Shown here piece after piece: positions 6,758 to 6,794 of a stretch of DNA of 6,794 nucleotides. The translations under genes were made by a program, and so were the position numbers. Under the pieces are notes generated by a model. The model made no database searches and was not told the origin of the DNA. It saw nothing but the letters and a program-made list of their open reading frames with translations. The DNA comes from JBBSUQ01 sp038234235 (GTDB taxonomy: Bacteria; Bacteroidota; Bacteroidia; Flavobacteriales_D; Crocinitomicaceae): positions 1-6,794 of the forward strand of contig JBBSUQ010000173.1 of NCBI GenBank assembly GCA_038234235.1, read 5' to 3'. Each line of letters opens with the position of its first letter. Positions within the stretch are counted from its first letter, which is position 1.

Positions 6758-6791
6758 AATTGTGAATATGCGCAATAGCGCATAGCCAATT
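6758..6791. repeat. Two-tier inverted repeat at the right edge
   Basis: The inner arms TATGCGC (6767-6773) and GCGCATA (6778-6784) pair perfectly over seven bases with an AATA loop. The outer arms AATTG (6758-6762) and CAATT (6787-6791) add five pairs across a small internal loop. No T tract follows within the window, so it does not look like a plain terminator. It could be a leader structure, an operator or a copy of a dispersed repeat; the sequence alone does not decide. Confidence 0.55.
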
Positions 6792-6794
6792 GTT

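Overview
This window looks like ordinary chromosome from a low-GC member of the Bacteroidota, most likely a flavobacterium-like lineage. The evidence is a type IX secretion (T9SS) type A sorting domain at the left edge, a ClpP and ClpX with typical Bacteroidota sequence, a DUF5686-family outer-membrane protein, A/T-rich start regions without Shine-Dalgarno sites, and several promoter-like sites of the Bacteroidota TTG / TAnnTTTG type. I see no mobile element, CRISPR array, tRNA or rRNA gene.

Layout, all genes on the + strand. Positions 2-514 hold the 3' end of a large T9SS-exported protein whose start lies outside the window. A 302-base gap follows; it contains a compact structured element (541-638) that I believe is the flavobacterial Flavo-1 RNA, plus a promoter candidate. 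Positions 817-2067 encode a secreted protein of unknown function, closed by a strong intrinsic terminator (2103-2143). The core of the window is clpP (2223-2891) and clpX (2968-4197), which together make the ClpXP protease. Between them lie a good promoter candidate that begins inside the clpP 3' end and an intrinsic-terminator hairpin only 11 bases before the clpX start codon. Positions 4310-6703 encode a DUF5686 protein with an N-terminal carboxypeptidase-regulatory-like domain and a predicted C-terminal outer-membrane barrel. The last 91 bases hold another promoter-like site and a two-tier inverted repeat at the edge.

Functionally the window mixes a housekeeping proteolysis module (ClpX unfolds substrates, ClpP degrades them) with three cell-envelope or exported proteins. 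Apart from clpP-clpX the genes show no obvious shared pathway, and the terminators suggest mostly separate transcription units.

I did not find a convincing new multi-gene system. The points most worth checking are the hairpin in the clpX leader, the Flavo-1-like element, the unrecognised 416-residue secreted protein, and the altered Walker A motif of ClpX.
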